Shown: positions 25,301 through 37,590 of the stretch, piece by piece
How the letters are laid out: each line of letters begins with the position of its first letter
Numbering within the stretch: the first letter of the stretch is position 1
Assembly: GCA_024734555.1 (NCBI GenBank)
Contig: JANPWX010000060.1
Span: 3,137,571-3,201,570 of the forward strand
Direction: 5' to 3'
Source: Trochalopteron elliotii
Taxonomy: Eukaryota > Chordata > Aves > Passeriformes > Leiothrichidae
DNA length: 64,000 nt
Translations under genes and position numbers: made by a program
The notes under the pieces: model-generated
Seen by the model: only the letters and a program-made list of their open reading frames with translations
Database searches by the model: none
What the model was told of the DNA's origin: nothing

Positions 25301-28300
25301 ATCAGGTATATCTAGTAATAAAAAACTTGCATAAGAATCACTTTCTGAATATTCACACCCTCTTGGATGAGGGTCATTGAAGCAGTTTCAGTTGTCACAC
25401 TTCACATAAGAGCATTACAATGGAACTGAATTCCCCACTTATGGCTGAATTATGAAACAATAGAATTATATTCTACGAGGATTATTTGTATGCAGCATCT
25501 GTGTTACCGAAATTCTCATTTGCCAAGAGCTTATAATGTTTTCTAATTAATCTTTGTCTTCTGTGTTTGTAAGAGTTGTTACAATCCAAGCCATTCAAAT
25601 CACTTCATAAACCTTGAGAACAGTGAGGAACATCAAATAATTTCATCTTTTATTCTTCCTCCTATTACATTACTATGATATCATAATCTAATGAGGAGTC
25701 CTCCAAATATGAGTCTTGTTCTTTATCCACAACAATGAAAGATTAACTCTAGTGTGACCTTATGTAAATTGTATTTAGGGTATTAATAGCCCTGCTGCTC
25801 TTATTACATAAACTGTTTTCAATGTTAAACTCTGAAACCCAGGCTAGAGAAGAAAAGTAAATCAAACGCCAGGATAACAACCTGGTTCACAGTTTTTGAA
25901 AGACCACAGAATACTTTTCAGGGATTTCAGATGGTTCACTACTCAGTTTCAGAGTCCCATCAGAGGAAAGTGGTGGACACTAACTGTTGGTTGTATGTGC
26001 CACCAATTGAATTGATCAGGTACAGAGAAATAATTAATTTTTATTTTACACTTAAAATCACATTAATCGTCCATTGATTTTTGTTCTCTTTGTGTTATAC
26101 CAAAACAAATCATGCTGAGGAAGCCCATACACATAATTAATGTCTTCTACAACACATTAGTGGTTAAATTTTTTTTTTATTCATTGTAATCAGGTAATCT
26201 CCCCAATTTCTATGTCTTCTTATTATGGAACATGGAAGCATGAACATCTCCTCTTTGCTGAAAAACAAAAGTATCCTGGCACAAAGAAGACCAAGCTGGG
26301 TGATTTGCTTGGCAGAACAGACTAACATTAAAAGTGAGTGTTAATTGCTGAAATGAAGGCTATAGAAGCCTTTTAGAATATTTTAGAAGTGCCTACTATC
26401 TGAATAATTAATGCAAAAAGTCAGCTTGTTGGAAAAATATATCTAACTTGCATCTCTGACATAAAACCACACGAAAAAGACAAATTAAAGTATTCAAAAT
26501 ATCATCATAACTTAGTGTAATCTGCAGAAACAGGGATGTTATGTGGTCTTGTGGGGCCTTGACTGCAGTATAATTGAAATCTGATTACTCTGAAATAGGA
26601 CACTGCAGCCTATTTGATAGTATTAATTAAATGAAAACCTCTGGTGTAAAGGGGAAATTTTTGAGTTCTTTCAACACATCTGAGAAGCTCAATAATCACC
26701 ACTTCAACACATTCTGGAGAGTTTAATTGTGCTGGTGAGACACAGATACACTTTTGATAGATTTCTCTCTTCAGAGGGCTCAGACATTCACTCTGAAGTC
26801 CAGACTAGCCTGCACACAGATCCAGAGTTTGTGACTTGTCCATCCTGTCTAGAATATACAAACACAGAGCTCAGACATCAACCCCTCAGTGCTGGCTCCT
26901 ATGGCGCTTGTGGGCACTTTGTGAGGACAAAAAGAATATATAATATCTCTTAACATATAAGTTGCAATTATGAATATTTTCAACACTCGTGGCAAAAGTG
27001 TAAAAGAGGCCCATTAATTGGATATGATTAAAAAATAAAACCCCAAACAGTCTAAATGCTTGACTTGGATGGAAGCTCCAATACACAAAGAGTGACTGTG
27101 CCCCACTTCAGCAATGCAGCCATGCAAAAAGACATCTGTGGTAGTAGTTAACAGAAAATATTGATCTATTGATCATGGCATAATGACCTGGGGAATGGAA
27201 AGGTTATTAGCCAGACTGACCTTAAAAGAGATAAATGGATAAGTCTGCCTTGATGCTCCAGCTTGGAATTGGAGTATTCTTAAAGAGGAGTTTCTAATTA
27301 CATCCACTTCCCATTCTGTGTCAAACTGGATTCCTTTCATATTAAACCAGGGTGTTCAGGAATGCACCAGTGCACTCCAGTTACTGATGGGAACTCAGTC
27401 CACAGGCCCAGCTTACAATCACACAAAGTCCAACATAAGTGTGGTGCAGAGTCCTCAGCACATTATCACCAGCACAGTCCCAGCAAGGAAAGGCTTTTGA
27501 AGCTGTTGGAGCCTCATGGAGTTCCCTGGTAGCCCTAAAATACTCCCACTGGTTTGGCCCATGAGTGCTGGGCTCAGGCCTCACTCTGCATTTTATATTG
27601 AATGGTCACCACTTACACTTCCACTCCCACTTACAAAATGCCAAACATACGCTTGGCTTTCAAAGGCAAAAGGATGGGAACCCAGATCAGAAAAGACATT
27701 ACCTAATTAACTTATTTAAGTGAGCTGGAACTAACACCATTAGGGATGGTTTAGCTCCAGGCAGTGGGGACTAAACATTCTAACCAAGTTTGCGACTGTG
27801 GGCAGGACTCTTTTGCTGGGTTTTTTTTTGTTGGTCTCATCTTTTAGAGTAGCAAGTTTCCAGACCTTTTTTCATAGTCAGCTGATTTTTCAATGACTTT
27901 GTTGTTCTGATTTTCCAATTGGGCTTCGCAACTACTTTCAATCAATCAGATTAATTAGAAAAATTAATGAACCTGAATTGTAATAACATTTAACCAAGCT
28001 CTGTGAGTACAGTTCTCCCTGGTCCTAAATGACTGTCTCATGCAAAGATCCCAGTCCACTGAATATCACTTTATTATCAACTATAGACAGTGGAAGTTTG
28101 TTAGCTTTTCTAATCAAGCGCACCAAGCACATATCAAAATCTCTTTTTAATGAACAAAACAAAAGAGTCTCTTGACTGGAGTCAGTCTGTAACTATCACA
28201 TAGACTGAGGCATTAAACTTCAAAATATAGAGATGGGTGCAATTTAAATGTTCCATGCTATCACGCAAGAGACATCCAATTACAGTCTCTTTCAAAATGT

Positions 28301-28760
28301 TAGATTAGCATCTATTCCAGTTTTAGAAATATTAGGGACCACGATTCATAGAAATTTGAATTCAAAGTAGAGTATGTGGCACACACAGAGTAGTTGAAAT
28401 CCTTATATGCACAGGAATATATACAGATGTGGAGAGCAAGAAAACAGAATCCCCTCTCTGGCAGATCAACTGCACCTTGGTGAGAAAAAAACATCTGCAG
28501 TCTTGTAGATTTTTGATATATATAAACACCTTTAGAATAGCCGTTTGATTAAAATCTTTCGAAGTCTATCTGGGATAGTTAGAAGCATTGTTGTGTTATT
28601 TACCGATCAGGGGAAGGAACTCAGTGCGGGCATGACCAAATCCCAGGGCAGAGCTGCTCCTGGGCTCAGATTCCTGCACTCCTGGGCAATAGCTTCATTT
28701 GAAGGCCACAGTTTCCATAACAATGGCACTAGGAGAAGCCTAATTTACACATTGCCACTG
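19309..28760. other. Unique AT-rich non-coding DNA
   Basis: No gene, RNA gene or transposon is recognised over about 9.4 kb. The longest open frame in the whole window lies here (minus strand, 23534-24124, 196 codons). Its proline-, serine- and cysteine-rich translation has no domain I can name, so I do not annotate it as coding. Confidence 0.5.
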
Positions 28761-28872
28761 TGACACATTGTGTTATTCCTCGGAACACCAGGGTGCATTG
28801 CTCATGTCACATTACATTTGTGACACAATTAAAGTCACTGGCTGAGTCTGACACAGTTTTATATGATTGTCA
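28761..28872. promoter_or_regulatory. Cluster of five TGACA/TGTCA motifs
   Basis: TGACA or its complement occurs at 28761, 28805, 28821, 28849 and 28868. The second and third form an inverted repeat, GTCACA-TTACATT-TGTGAC (28806-28824). TGACA is the core recognised by MEIS/PREP/TGIF homeodomain proteins, and GTGACAC-type sites are also T-box-like. The cluster is visible; enhancer function is inference. Confidence 0.2.
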
Positions 28873-31800
28873 CACAGTAGATTGTGTACTGAATGATCTA
28901 AAAAGGGTTAAGAAAAGAAAATAGTTTCAAAGCTGGCCTGGGCCCGGGAGTGAAATAGGTGTTAAAGGTTAACTTCCTAACTATGATAGGTACAAGTATA
29001 TTGTCTATATATCAACATACTTAAAAAAACCCAAAACATGTCTGAGCATAAGGCTTGTTACAAAAAGGATTTTTAAGTCTTCCCCATTTGCCTGTTGTAC
29101 CCTCACAATGAACTTTCCTTGGAGACCCTTAAAGACACAAATTAACAAACAGCCAAGTATAAACTGGCAGAATAAAGAAGGTGAATTACCATTAAATATT
29201 AGACACAACTGACAATCCCATGCCTGCTGTTCATGGCGTTTGAAGGCACACTGGCCACACTATGATATTTTCACAGAGTCAAATTTAAAACTTCTACTGT
29301 ACTGTAGTGTATTTTAGAGGAAAGCCCCCTATGCAGTTCATGCTCCCCAAGGAATGAATCAGAAAATCTCTGCAGAAGCACATTCTAAACAATGATTACC
29401 CAGGAAAGCAAAGGTCCATATTTTAGGCACTTTCACTATATGCCTCAAAAACCTGGTATGAACATCATCAACACCAGAAAATGATCTACTAAGAAAATCT
29501 CTTCTTATTTAGAATGATTTTTTTGTTACCTTCTGAGGTGCAAAAAAAATTTGCCAAACATTAATGTAAAATTCTCTGAGCCAGTGTTAAGCCAAGTTCA
29601 AATGCAATAAGGACTTTAGGAATTGTGTCTAATTAACAATTACTAATACTTCATTAATTATTATGACAGTGGCAAGGATAGCTTTGATCCAGCCAGAGAG
29701 CTGAACGGTTCCTTTGACAAAACCCAGAGACCATCACAGTGCTTTATGGAACATATGATTTAGATGGAGAAGTTGTTATCTGGCATAAAACAAACTTCTG
29801 AAATTTAATTCTTGCTCAGCTGAAACGGTTCAGAATTTGACATTGATGTCAGCACAATAGAAATTTTACTTCTAATCTATATGTGACAAAGGAAACTCTT
29901 TCTCCTTTGTGTACAAAATAAACTAAACCAGAGATTTTTGCCACTTTTTACTTTACAGATATATTCCATACCATTTCTATCATACTGTAGTTAACTGAAA
30001 GAATATACACATTTTCATAGGGGATAAACTAAAAAGGACACAAGTCACTGAAATGTTTTTTGGCATTATTAGGACAACTCAGAATATTTTTGTTGCTGTT
30101 TCTGTAATACAGAGATTAATACATGAAGACACTATGCTACTGCTTGGTCTTAGAATAGTACCAATAGTTAATTTTTGATAGTGAGAAAGTCAAATTTAAG
30201 AATGCTGGCTGATAAAAACGCTTAATTGATAATGAGTAATTGATCCCTTTGGACCCCAACACAAAACATTTAATTTACGCCTTTCAAACTGGTGAAAAAT
30301 AAAATTATTCAAGGTAAATATAATCAAAGATTGTTTATGGAAAGTTGAGGATTTGAACAGAAGTTTCATAACCCTGATGTTGAAACAAACTTGAAATCAT
30401 ATGTTAGTTTCGTTTTCTGTATGAAAACTGCATTTTATAGCCATTTATTCCTGCTGAAACAGATACCTGTGTGCTTCATGAGAATTTACTTTTCATGTAT
30501 TTTATGCTATTACTATTGCTAGGACTGATCAGAAAGAGATCCATCCTAGAAGTTAAATTTATAAAGTTGCTTGAAATAGGAGCAGTGATTTGTGCATATC
30601 CACATATTCCTTGTGCTCTGTGTACCTTGAAACTGCCCCAGGCACAGCCCTGGCTGCTGGCAAAGGTTACCTTTGGTTCCCCTCCCCAGGAGTCCAGCCT
30701 GGCCATCCCTGAGGTCCTGCTAAGCCAGGCCAGTCTCATGCTCACAGCTCAGTCTCACACAGATGGGCCAGTTGGAAGCAATAAATCTCCACTGGGGAAA
30801 AAAAGTATTGGAAGGAATTCAAATATTGGAGGCAATAGATCTTCTTGCACTCAAGCTGTACTTGAGCTAATAACTACGGACAGAGCTTAGTAGGTTGGAG
30901 AGGGTGGTTGGAGAAAGGCAATCTGCCTCAGGAAAAAATATGGATGAGTGAAGCATGGATGCAGGAGTGTGTGAGAGCCTCTGCCTTACATTCCCCAGCA
31001 CTGCCTGCTGCAGATGGCACTGCACAAAACCACCTGCATCTGCACACTTGAGATTCAGCCACTAAAATCAATGCTGGATTTTACCTCCACAGGGAAATCA
31101 CGGGTGATGCAGGAATCTCATGAGAATTACTGAGTTGGGTGAAGTTTAGCAACCGCAGCCAGTTTTACAGTGCTTCCATTTTTAGATATAGTACTCCCAA
31201 ACCATAAAATTCAAGTTGTATAACAGAGATTAGGCAATATGGAAAATAAGGTAAGTACTCAGCTCACGTCTTGTCAGTATTGCAGTTGTTGGAGGTAGCA
31301 GATTGTTGTAGGATCAGCTTTTTGGCCTCTCCCTTTTTTTAAAGTAGCAAAATATGCTGTCACATTAGAAATGATGAATCATCTGATTATAATTGATCAA
31401 ATAGTAAGCAAAATTAATCATATTTTTTATTAAAACAGTGTGCTTCCAACACAGGCCTTTGTTTTTAAAAGGAACTGAATCAATGTTATTCTTTTGAATG
31501 ACTTCTAAAGAGCAAACGCTATTCTTTTTGCAATGAATAAATACATTTTGTTTGCAGGACCAGAATGAAATATCTCATTCCTAGAATGTAACAGAGCTTG
31601 TGCAGGGAGAGACTTTTAACAACTTGAGTTATTTTAATATGTATGCAAATCCCTAAATCCACTGTGCTTTCTAGCCTTATAAAAGGAGATAGACTTTACA
31701 GATATTTCAACCAATTAGTGCAGATACAGGTCAAATATGTGAACCTGCAAGACAGATGTAGGAAAAATCAGGATTACATGTACTGTAAGGCTTATCCAAG

Positions 31801-32725
31801 TTAATGGCTTTGTCAGAGGGAGAGCGAGTTGAAGACTGGGTTAGACACAAAACAGATCAACTCTATTAATCTAATTTAAAGGTTTTCAGAGGAAATAGAG
31901 GAACACTGATGGATTTGTTAGTAGGATACCAAATCTAAATCCCTTCCAATCCACCCCTGTTATCTTAGGCTCCATCTTTAAAAATTATTCAGCTGACTTT
32001 GGGTAAGTTTGATCATTTTGTCTTATCTTCAAAATATCTGTATTTTTACAAAATTCCTAAAGTCTGCTTCCATAAATAGACAAAGTGATGATGTTCCCTA
32101 CAGGGAATATTCACTGATCTATTGTTAAAAGGTCTTTTTTTTATGAAACTGTATAAACTGGCATTTCTCCAGAAGCTGAGAATTCATAGGTTTGATAAGG
32201 AAAGGAGACAAAACAACTTTGCAAAGCTGTGTAGCATGAAAAAGGAAGGTGTTTTCCCTCCTTATATAAGTTACCTTATACAAAGCATTTTAGTATCCTC
32301 ACCTGCTAGCTAGGAATAAAGGCAGCATAGATACATTCTAGAAGTGAGATCCCTGGCTGTTGCTTGGGTTTACTGAAAGGCGAAGTGCTGCTACTGCTGC
32401 AATGGTTGGTTCCTTTCCAAATGTGTGTTTTTGTGTAGAGGCAGTGAAGGCAATCAGCCTCTGTTCCTTGCAGCTTTCTGTGGTGATTTACTGGGCTTTC
32501 CTTCAGGGTAATCCGTTCTTTTCTTTGCTTGTTTCAGGGACTCATGTGTGACTGTTTTCAGGCCAGTCTAAATAAAGCATCCAGCCTCCCTCTGACGAAG
32601 ACTGAAGCAAAGATGTGTGTGAGAATTCAAACAGGACAGAGCAGGAGCCTGGGAGCTCCTACCTGGTGTTTAGACTCAGAAGCCCAAAGCCAATAATGGC
32701 TGTGCTCTGCCCCTGCCAGACCAAA
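28873..32725. other. Unique AT-rich non-coding DNA
   Basis: No gene recognised. A consensus splice donor, AAG/GTAAGT, lies at 31250/31251 without a convincing acceptor or reading frame upstream. A GC-richer patch at 30600-30780 has no recognisable content. Confidence 0.5.
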
Positions 32726-32758
32726 GTGGGTATTTAGTGGGTATTTAGTGGGTATTTA
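32726..32758. repeat. Three perfect tandem copies of an 11-bp unit
   Basis: GTGGGTATTTA is repeated three times without change (32726-32736, 32737-32747, 32748-32758). A minisatellite-like expansion, probably young or polymorphic given its perfection. Confidence 0.95.
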
Positions 32759-34648
32759 GGTCTGCCCTGAAACGCCCTCTCCAGCCAAGCCACTTAAAGC
32801 CTGGAGGTAGCTGGGTTTAACTTTGGCCAGCTTGTTCACATATTAAGGCCTCATTAAACTGTAAATTATATAAGCAATGTTTCCTGGTTCCCTGTTTTAA
32901 GGAATAGTTTTCTAAGCAAAATTAATACCTCCATTTGCAAGGGATGAGGTCAACTGATATGGTAGAAAAGACTGTGCTTTCAAGAGCACTTTAGTTCCAT
33001 TAAGTGAGATACAGTAATAGACTGGGAAAAGCTTATGAATGATTTTCCAGTTGCATTCCTCTCACTGTCACATTTTCTCTGCCAAACCTGTGATTCTCAG
33101 AAGAGGTCTTTACTGACAAGAATCAAGTCCCACTGCAAATGACAACTGCATTTTCTCGATTTCATTAGTGTCTCCAGCCAGCCAGCAAAACTGGCCACTT
33201 TGTAGTTTGTCATAGTCTTGGAAACTAATTTAATACTGCCCTGTGAAATGACCCCTTACTAGAATGTACTGTATAACTGGCATGGCACGTGGATTTTCCA
33301 TCCCAGATATGGCAGAGATCATATAATCATAGAGGAAATAGTGAGAGTAATGTCACGTCAGTCATGGAGGAGGTTATTTTAACTCAGCCAAAAATGCATT
33401 GTGTCTCCGATAGAGAGGAGCGTTTTCTCTCTCCTTGGAACATAGAAGAGCCATTGGTTTAAAAAGAAATCAATTATACACACCCACCGTTCATCAGTTG
33501 TCACCTCATCACAGGGTGAAAATTAGTTTTAGCAGTTCACTCAAACTGGGTGGAGAGCAGGCTGCAAGGATTTGGAAAAGCCAGGGAAAGTAAAACAGAT
33601 AAAGGCATTAAAAGGCAATATGTAGGGCCACAATCTCACTTCAACTCGGGAAAGGTGATGCTGTTTGAGGGAAGCATGTTTGCAGGGGTTGTAAATGGCA
33701 AAGTGGGACAGGAAACAGATACTTGATTCGTCCCTATATTTCCAGAGAAATCCTGAAGCTAGCTTGAAAGTTGTTAAAATTTCATTTTATTTTGTTGAAA
33801 TACAACATTCATCCTAAATGTTATACAATTATACCACTGATACAAGGAGATAGCAGGGGGATTTACCTGGAGTTCCATAGACTGAAAGAAAGAAAATTAG
33901 GCAGTAGCCTGAATATTTAAAAAACTCTAAAAGGTTTGGCATGTAGGTGAAAATGGAGGGGGGGGAATTAGATTTACTAGAGATCAACCATTTGAATATC
34001 TCATGATACTGACAGTGTCATCAATAATATATATATTATCAATATTATTATATAAAATATAATAATATAAAGTATAACATTATTTAACTTTCTGGAGAAG
34101 TTTTCCATTGAATCCTGAAAACCTGTGAATCAGGCATCCATCTTTGTCTTGCTTCCTGTCTTTTTAATTTGTTATTATGGGGGCAGAGAGGAAATATTCC
34201 ATGCCTACTGCCTATTCTCCCGGTGGAAAGGAAAAGCCTCATGTCAGAGTCACTGTGCTGTGCACAACAGGTGATTGTCTATATCTGACATCCTGTAATA
34301 TTAATTCTGTGTTGTTCCCAAACAAATCCTAGACTAAAATCCTAGACTTTTCAGATGCTGTAGAATCACTGTGGGTTTGTACTCTATAAAGGACAACTGA
34401 TAAGTTATTCCAGTCAAAGGGAGAACTGTTGCACTTCTCCAGTCACTGCTATTTCGTGGGTCCTCCAGCTGGTGTTACCTTGTTGTGAAGATGTGCATTT
34501 TGTTAATGTTATAGATATATATATTATGAAGTTGGCTTTTCGCAAAGTGTGTGTGTTATATGAATAATAACATTGTATTAAGAATAGAAGGTTTTTTATT
34601 TCTGCTATTAGTAAAGAAAACTAGGCATAGTGGTAGTAGTTGATATAG
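32759..34648. other. Unique non-coding DNA with an AT microsatellite-like tract
   Basis: Apart from the AT tract at 34022-34087, nothing is recognised. A CRE-like TCACGTCA with a following GTCA lies near 33353-33363. Confidence 0.5.
34022..34087. repeat. AT-only low-complexity tract
   Basis: Nearly pure A/T with ATATAT and ATTATA blocks; only isolated C or G bases interrupt it. Confidence 0.8.
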
Positions 34649-35073
34649 TGTGCTTAAACTGTCTGTTTGGTCAGGATAACATCCAGTGAACACGTAGAGA
34701 AGACCCTGCTATTGATACACCAACTATCAGCATCTCCCACCTGAAGAAAGTCTGGACCAAGGCCCAAGCTGGAGGTGATAACGAAGACACAGCCAAGAAA
34801 CACACATGGCTCTAAAAAGGCAGACCCGAGGAGGGACCATGCAAAACAGTTCCAGGAGTATGGAAAATAGTTTTTAGAAAAAAATGAATATTCAACAGAC
34901 TGATGCAATAGAAAGGGTATTTAAAGACTGTCTCTGATGCAGCAAGATGTCAAGCTAAATGCCAAGTCTCCCGGCAGGCCGTACCTTGCTTTTTTTTCTA
35001 TCTCCTAATTGTCTTACTTTCTATTAAACTTATCTCTTAAAATCTACATAGAAAGTGAACCTTGTTTTTCACA
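34649..35073 (+). mobile_element. Endogenous-retrovirus LTR, plus strand, probably solo
   Basis: The block begins TGTGCTTAAAC and ends TTGTTTTTCACA, giving TGTG...CACA ends. U3-like sequence leads to a TATA-like TATTTAAAGA at 34918-34927. The CCCGGCAGGCCGTACCTTGC segment follows, then the polyadenylation signal ATTAAA at 35023-35028 and a T-rich U5 tail. This order and style match gammaretrovirus-like (ERV1-type) avian LTRs. Length is about 425 bp. No primer-binding site or gag follows, so it is probably solo. I found no clean target-site duplication (left ATAG, right GTTA), so the ends are approximate. Confidence 0.65.
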
Positions 35074-37249
35074 GTTAAATAAGCGTTTCACACAGGATGT
35101 GTTGCACTTTCTAAAAGATCGAAGTGGTGAAGAATAATGCCAGCCATCATTTCTCTGAAAGCTTTGCTGATACACACGGGTGTGTGAGGGCACACTTGCC
35201 ACCGAAGGAGAGAAAGATGGTGAGTGGAATCAAACCTCAAAATGTTAAGAAGCAGACATGTAAACCTGTCCTAATGTTATAATTTGTACTAGAAAAGAGA
35301 ACGAGGTACGTAATAATAATAATTTCCTCTCCACTTGAAAAATGAGAAGATCTTAACGACGGGGAAATAAATGCTAACTGATGAGGCCAAGATTGTAAGT
35401 ATTTTGATAGATTAATAATAGAAACTTAAAACCACTTTAGAATGTTTACCATTAATGTAGACAGCAGCAAGGCAATAATAGGAACTACTTAGCAATTCTT
35501 TCCTATAAGCATGTAAAGGAGTATTGATCGCTGTCCAGGTATTATCTGTGATTTTGCATTAGCTTGTCTGATACGATGTTTCATTACAGCAAATTTCAAC
35601 CCCAGGGCACTGTGGTGTTGGGAACTACTGATACTTTACAGGAGAAGGGAGGGGGGAAAAGGAAAGCACAATACATTTTCTGTGAGCTTTGGGAAGCAGA
35701 AAATTCTGACTATAGATTAACAGAGCAAAAATATAATTGCAGATAAAAAAAAAAAAAAAAAAGCCCTGAAATTGTTCAAGGTGTTCTATTCTATTCAAAT
35801 ACAGTTACAAGGCTGATGGCATTCAGTAGAGCTTGATTCTCACTGAAAGCCAGTAAACTCACACTTCTAAATCACCCAAGTGCTTTTGAATGCCTCCACT
35901 CCTGTGATTCCTGATTTCTCACTGATCTGCCTGAGGCTTCACAAGAACTTCTCTAACTTTTTGAGCAGAGGGCGAGTCAGGTCTCCCTTTGAGGAGAGGT
36001 GAGCTGCTTTTAGACGAGATTAGAGTGCTTTGCTGGCAGGATCTGGAGAAGTGAGCGATCCCACCCTTCCCTTTGTTTTGTGCTGCTGTATCTGCCCCGA
36101 GGGGCAGAGTCGGGGAGCAGCCGCCGGGAGAATCAGCAACAAGTCCTGGCACAAACAGAACTGGCATTTCAGGCTCTTTTGTGCTGCTTACTGCACTCGC
36201 CTGGAATTTGGTAAAGCAGGGACTTTTACTGACCCAACGAGATAATGGAAACGATTCACACTCACAGTAAGCAGAAATCCAAACTGTGTAACACCTGACA
36301 ACTGAGTAAAAATTCACCTTGATGATTTCACAAAAAGGAAGGACTTCTGTATAGGAGTAAAGGAGACTGTTGGACGCAACCCTTGAGACTATCTGAGAAG
36401 TGTTAGAAATATCTACCTGATGAATTTCTGGAGAGAGCTGCTTTACCACTGAGTTATGTCTCTCTTGCACTTCTTAACTAGAAGCAGATGCTGGGGGAAG
36501 ACAACACAGGGAAGGCATAGAGAGCTGGAATGAGACTTCCCAAAGGTTGAGATCATTTATATAAAGGAACATTTTTTTTGACACACCCATGAAATGCTCA
36601 AAAGGCTTGTATTTGTCCAGGTCTGATCATCTCCTCTGCTGTTAACACGAAAGAGCTGAGATGATGCAGAACACACACACCAGCGATTTATGTGAGCAAG
36701 AGGATCATTGAAAGCAAGACATTTAGGGGTTATTTTCTTTTGCTAAAATCTCAAATGGGCTTAGTAAAATACTTCATTTTATGGGTACATATCACATATG
36801 GGTACGCTTCATATGGCTATAGATTAAAGAGTATCTTACAAACAATATGGGGAAATGGGCATTTTCTTCTTTTTGCTATTTTTCCCAAGGAAATATCAAC
36901 TTAGACATTGATTAAGGCTTAGACGTCCTTGCCTTCTTCCTGGGAAAGCCCCTTCTGACACTGGTAGTCTCAAGACTCAAACATTATTATGTGTACTGTG
37001 CTTTAAAAAACTTCTTAAAACCAAGTACACATATTTGAGCCTTTAAAAAAAGGTTATTCTAAAAGTATAAATATAATAATGATTCCTAGACTACACTAAA
37101 TTTTTTCATGGCATTTGCTATACCTTGTGCAGTTTAGTTAACCTTTCCTTTATTCAGAGAAAAGCTTTTGTTTGGACTTAGCATCATTTAACTAGCCTTT
37201 ACTAATAATTCTGTATTACAAACCTTTTCTCTTTTCTTTTAATCCACAG
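35074..37249. other. Non-coding DNA with a poly-A run and a CpG-bearing patch
   Basis: No gene is recognised. An 18-base A run lies at 35745-35762. The sequence at 35930-36250 is richer in GC and CpG than its surroundings and carries a minus-strand open frame of 183 codons (35919-36470) with no recognisable domain. A small inverted repeat, ACACAC-GG-GTGTGT, lies at 35172-35185, and a donor-like ATG/GTGAGT at about 35219. Confidence 0.45.
35745..35762 (+). repeat. Poly-A run (18 bases)
   Basis: An uninterrupted run of A. It could be the tail of a processed retrocopy, but no AATAAA or recognisable transcript lies upstream, so I record it only as simple sequence. Confidence 0.9.
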
Positions 37250-37282
37250 AGAATGCAAAAGTAAATGTTATCAGAACATGTG
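37250..37282 (+). other. Possible 33-bp microexon
   Basis: A strong acceptor, a pyrimidine-rich stretch ending TTTTAATCCACAG (37249), is followed 33 bases later by a good donor, TG/GTGAGT (37283). The enclosed 33 bases are open in two frames: one reads NAKVNVIRTC, another ECKSKCYQNM. The length is a multiple of three, as is common for alternatively used microexons. I do not recognise either peptide, and such signal pairs also occur by chance. This could be a coding microexon of a host gene spanning the window, a non-coding RNA exon, or nothing. Confidence 0.2.
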
Positions 37283-37501
37283 GTGAGTAGTCTATGAGAC
37301 TACAAAGCCCAGGAAATATGCAGTTTACTCCTTCCAGACTCTTTCTTACTTTAACTCTGGGTTGGGGAGCAGAATTTCATGCCTTCCCTAATCCACACTA
37401 ATTCTGCTGAGGATTGAACCTTCTTATGGACACCCAGTGAAGCAGGGTGGTGTTCTCTCTTCAACTGCTCTTTGCTCCTTAAGACCACTGGTAATTTGAT
37501 A

Positions 37502-37590
37502 CTTTTCCTTTTCCTTTCCTTTCCTGTCCTGTCCTTTTCCTCCTCCCCTCCCCTTTTCCCTTTTCCCCTTTTTTCCCTTTTCCCTTTTCT
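37502..37590. repeat. Polypyrimidine tract (C/T on plus strand)
   Basis: Of 89 bases, 87 are pyrimidine; only G at 37526 and 37531 break it, leaving a pure 59-nt C/T run at 37532-37590. It is built of CTTTTCC-like and CCCTTTT-like units with local mirror symmetry. Long polypurine-polypyrimidine mirror tracts can adopt triplex (H-DNA) form. The open frames on either strand here are artefacts of the repeat. Confidence 0.95.

Noticed and set aside
31227..31256. Consensus donor AAG/GTAAGT
   Set aside because: No credible acceptor or reading frame precedes it; isolated donors are frequent in intergenic DNA.
35600..35762. Processed retrocopy ending in the poly-A run
   Set aside because: No polyadenylation signal, recognisable transcript or flanking duplication is visible.
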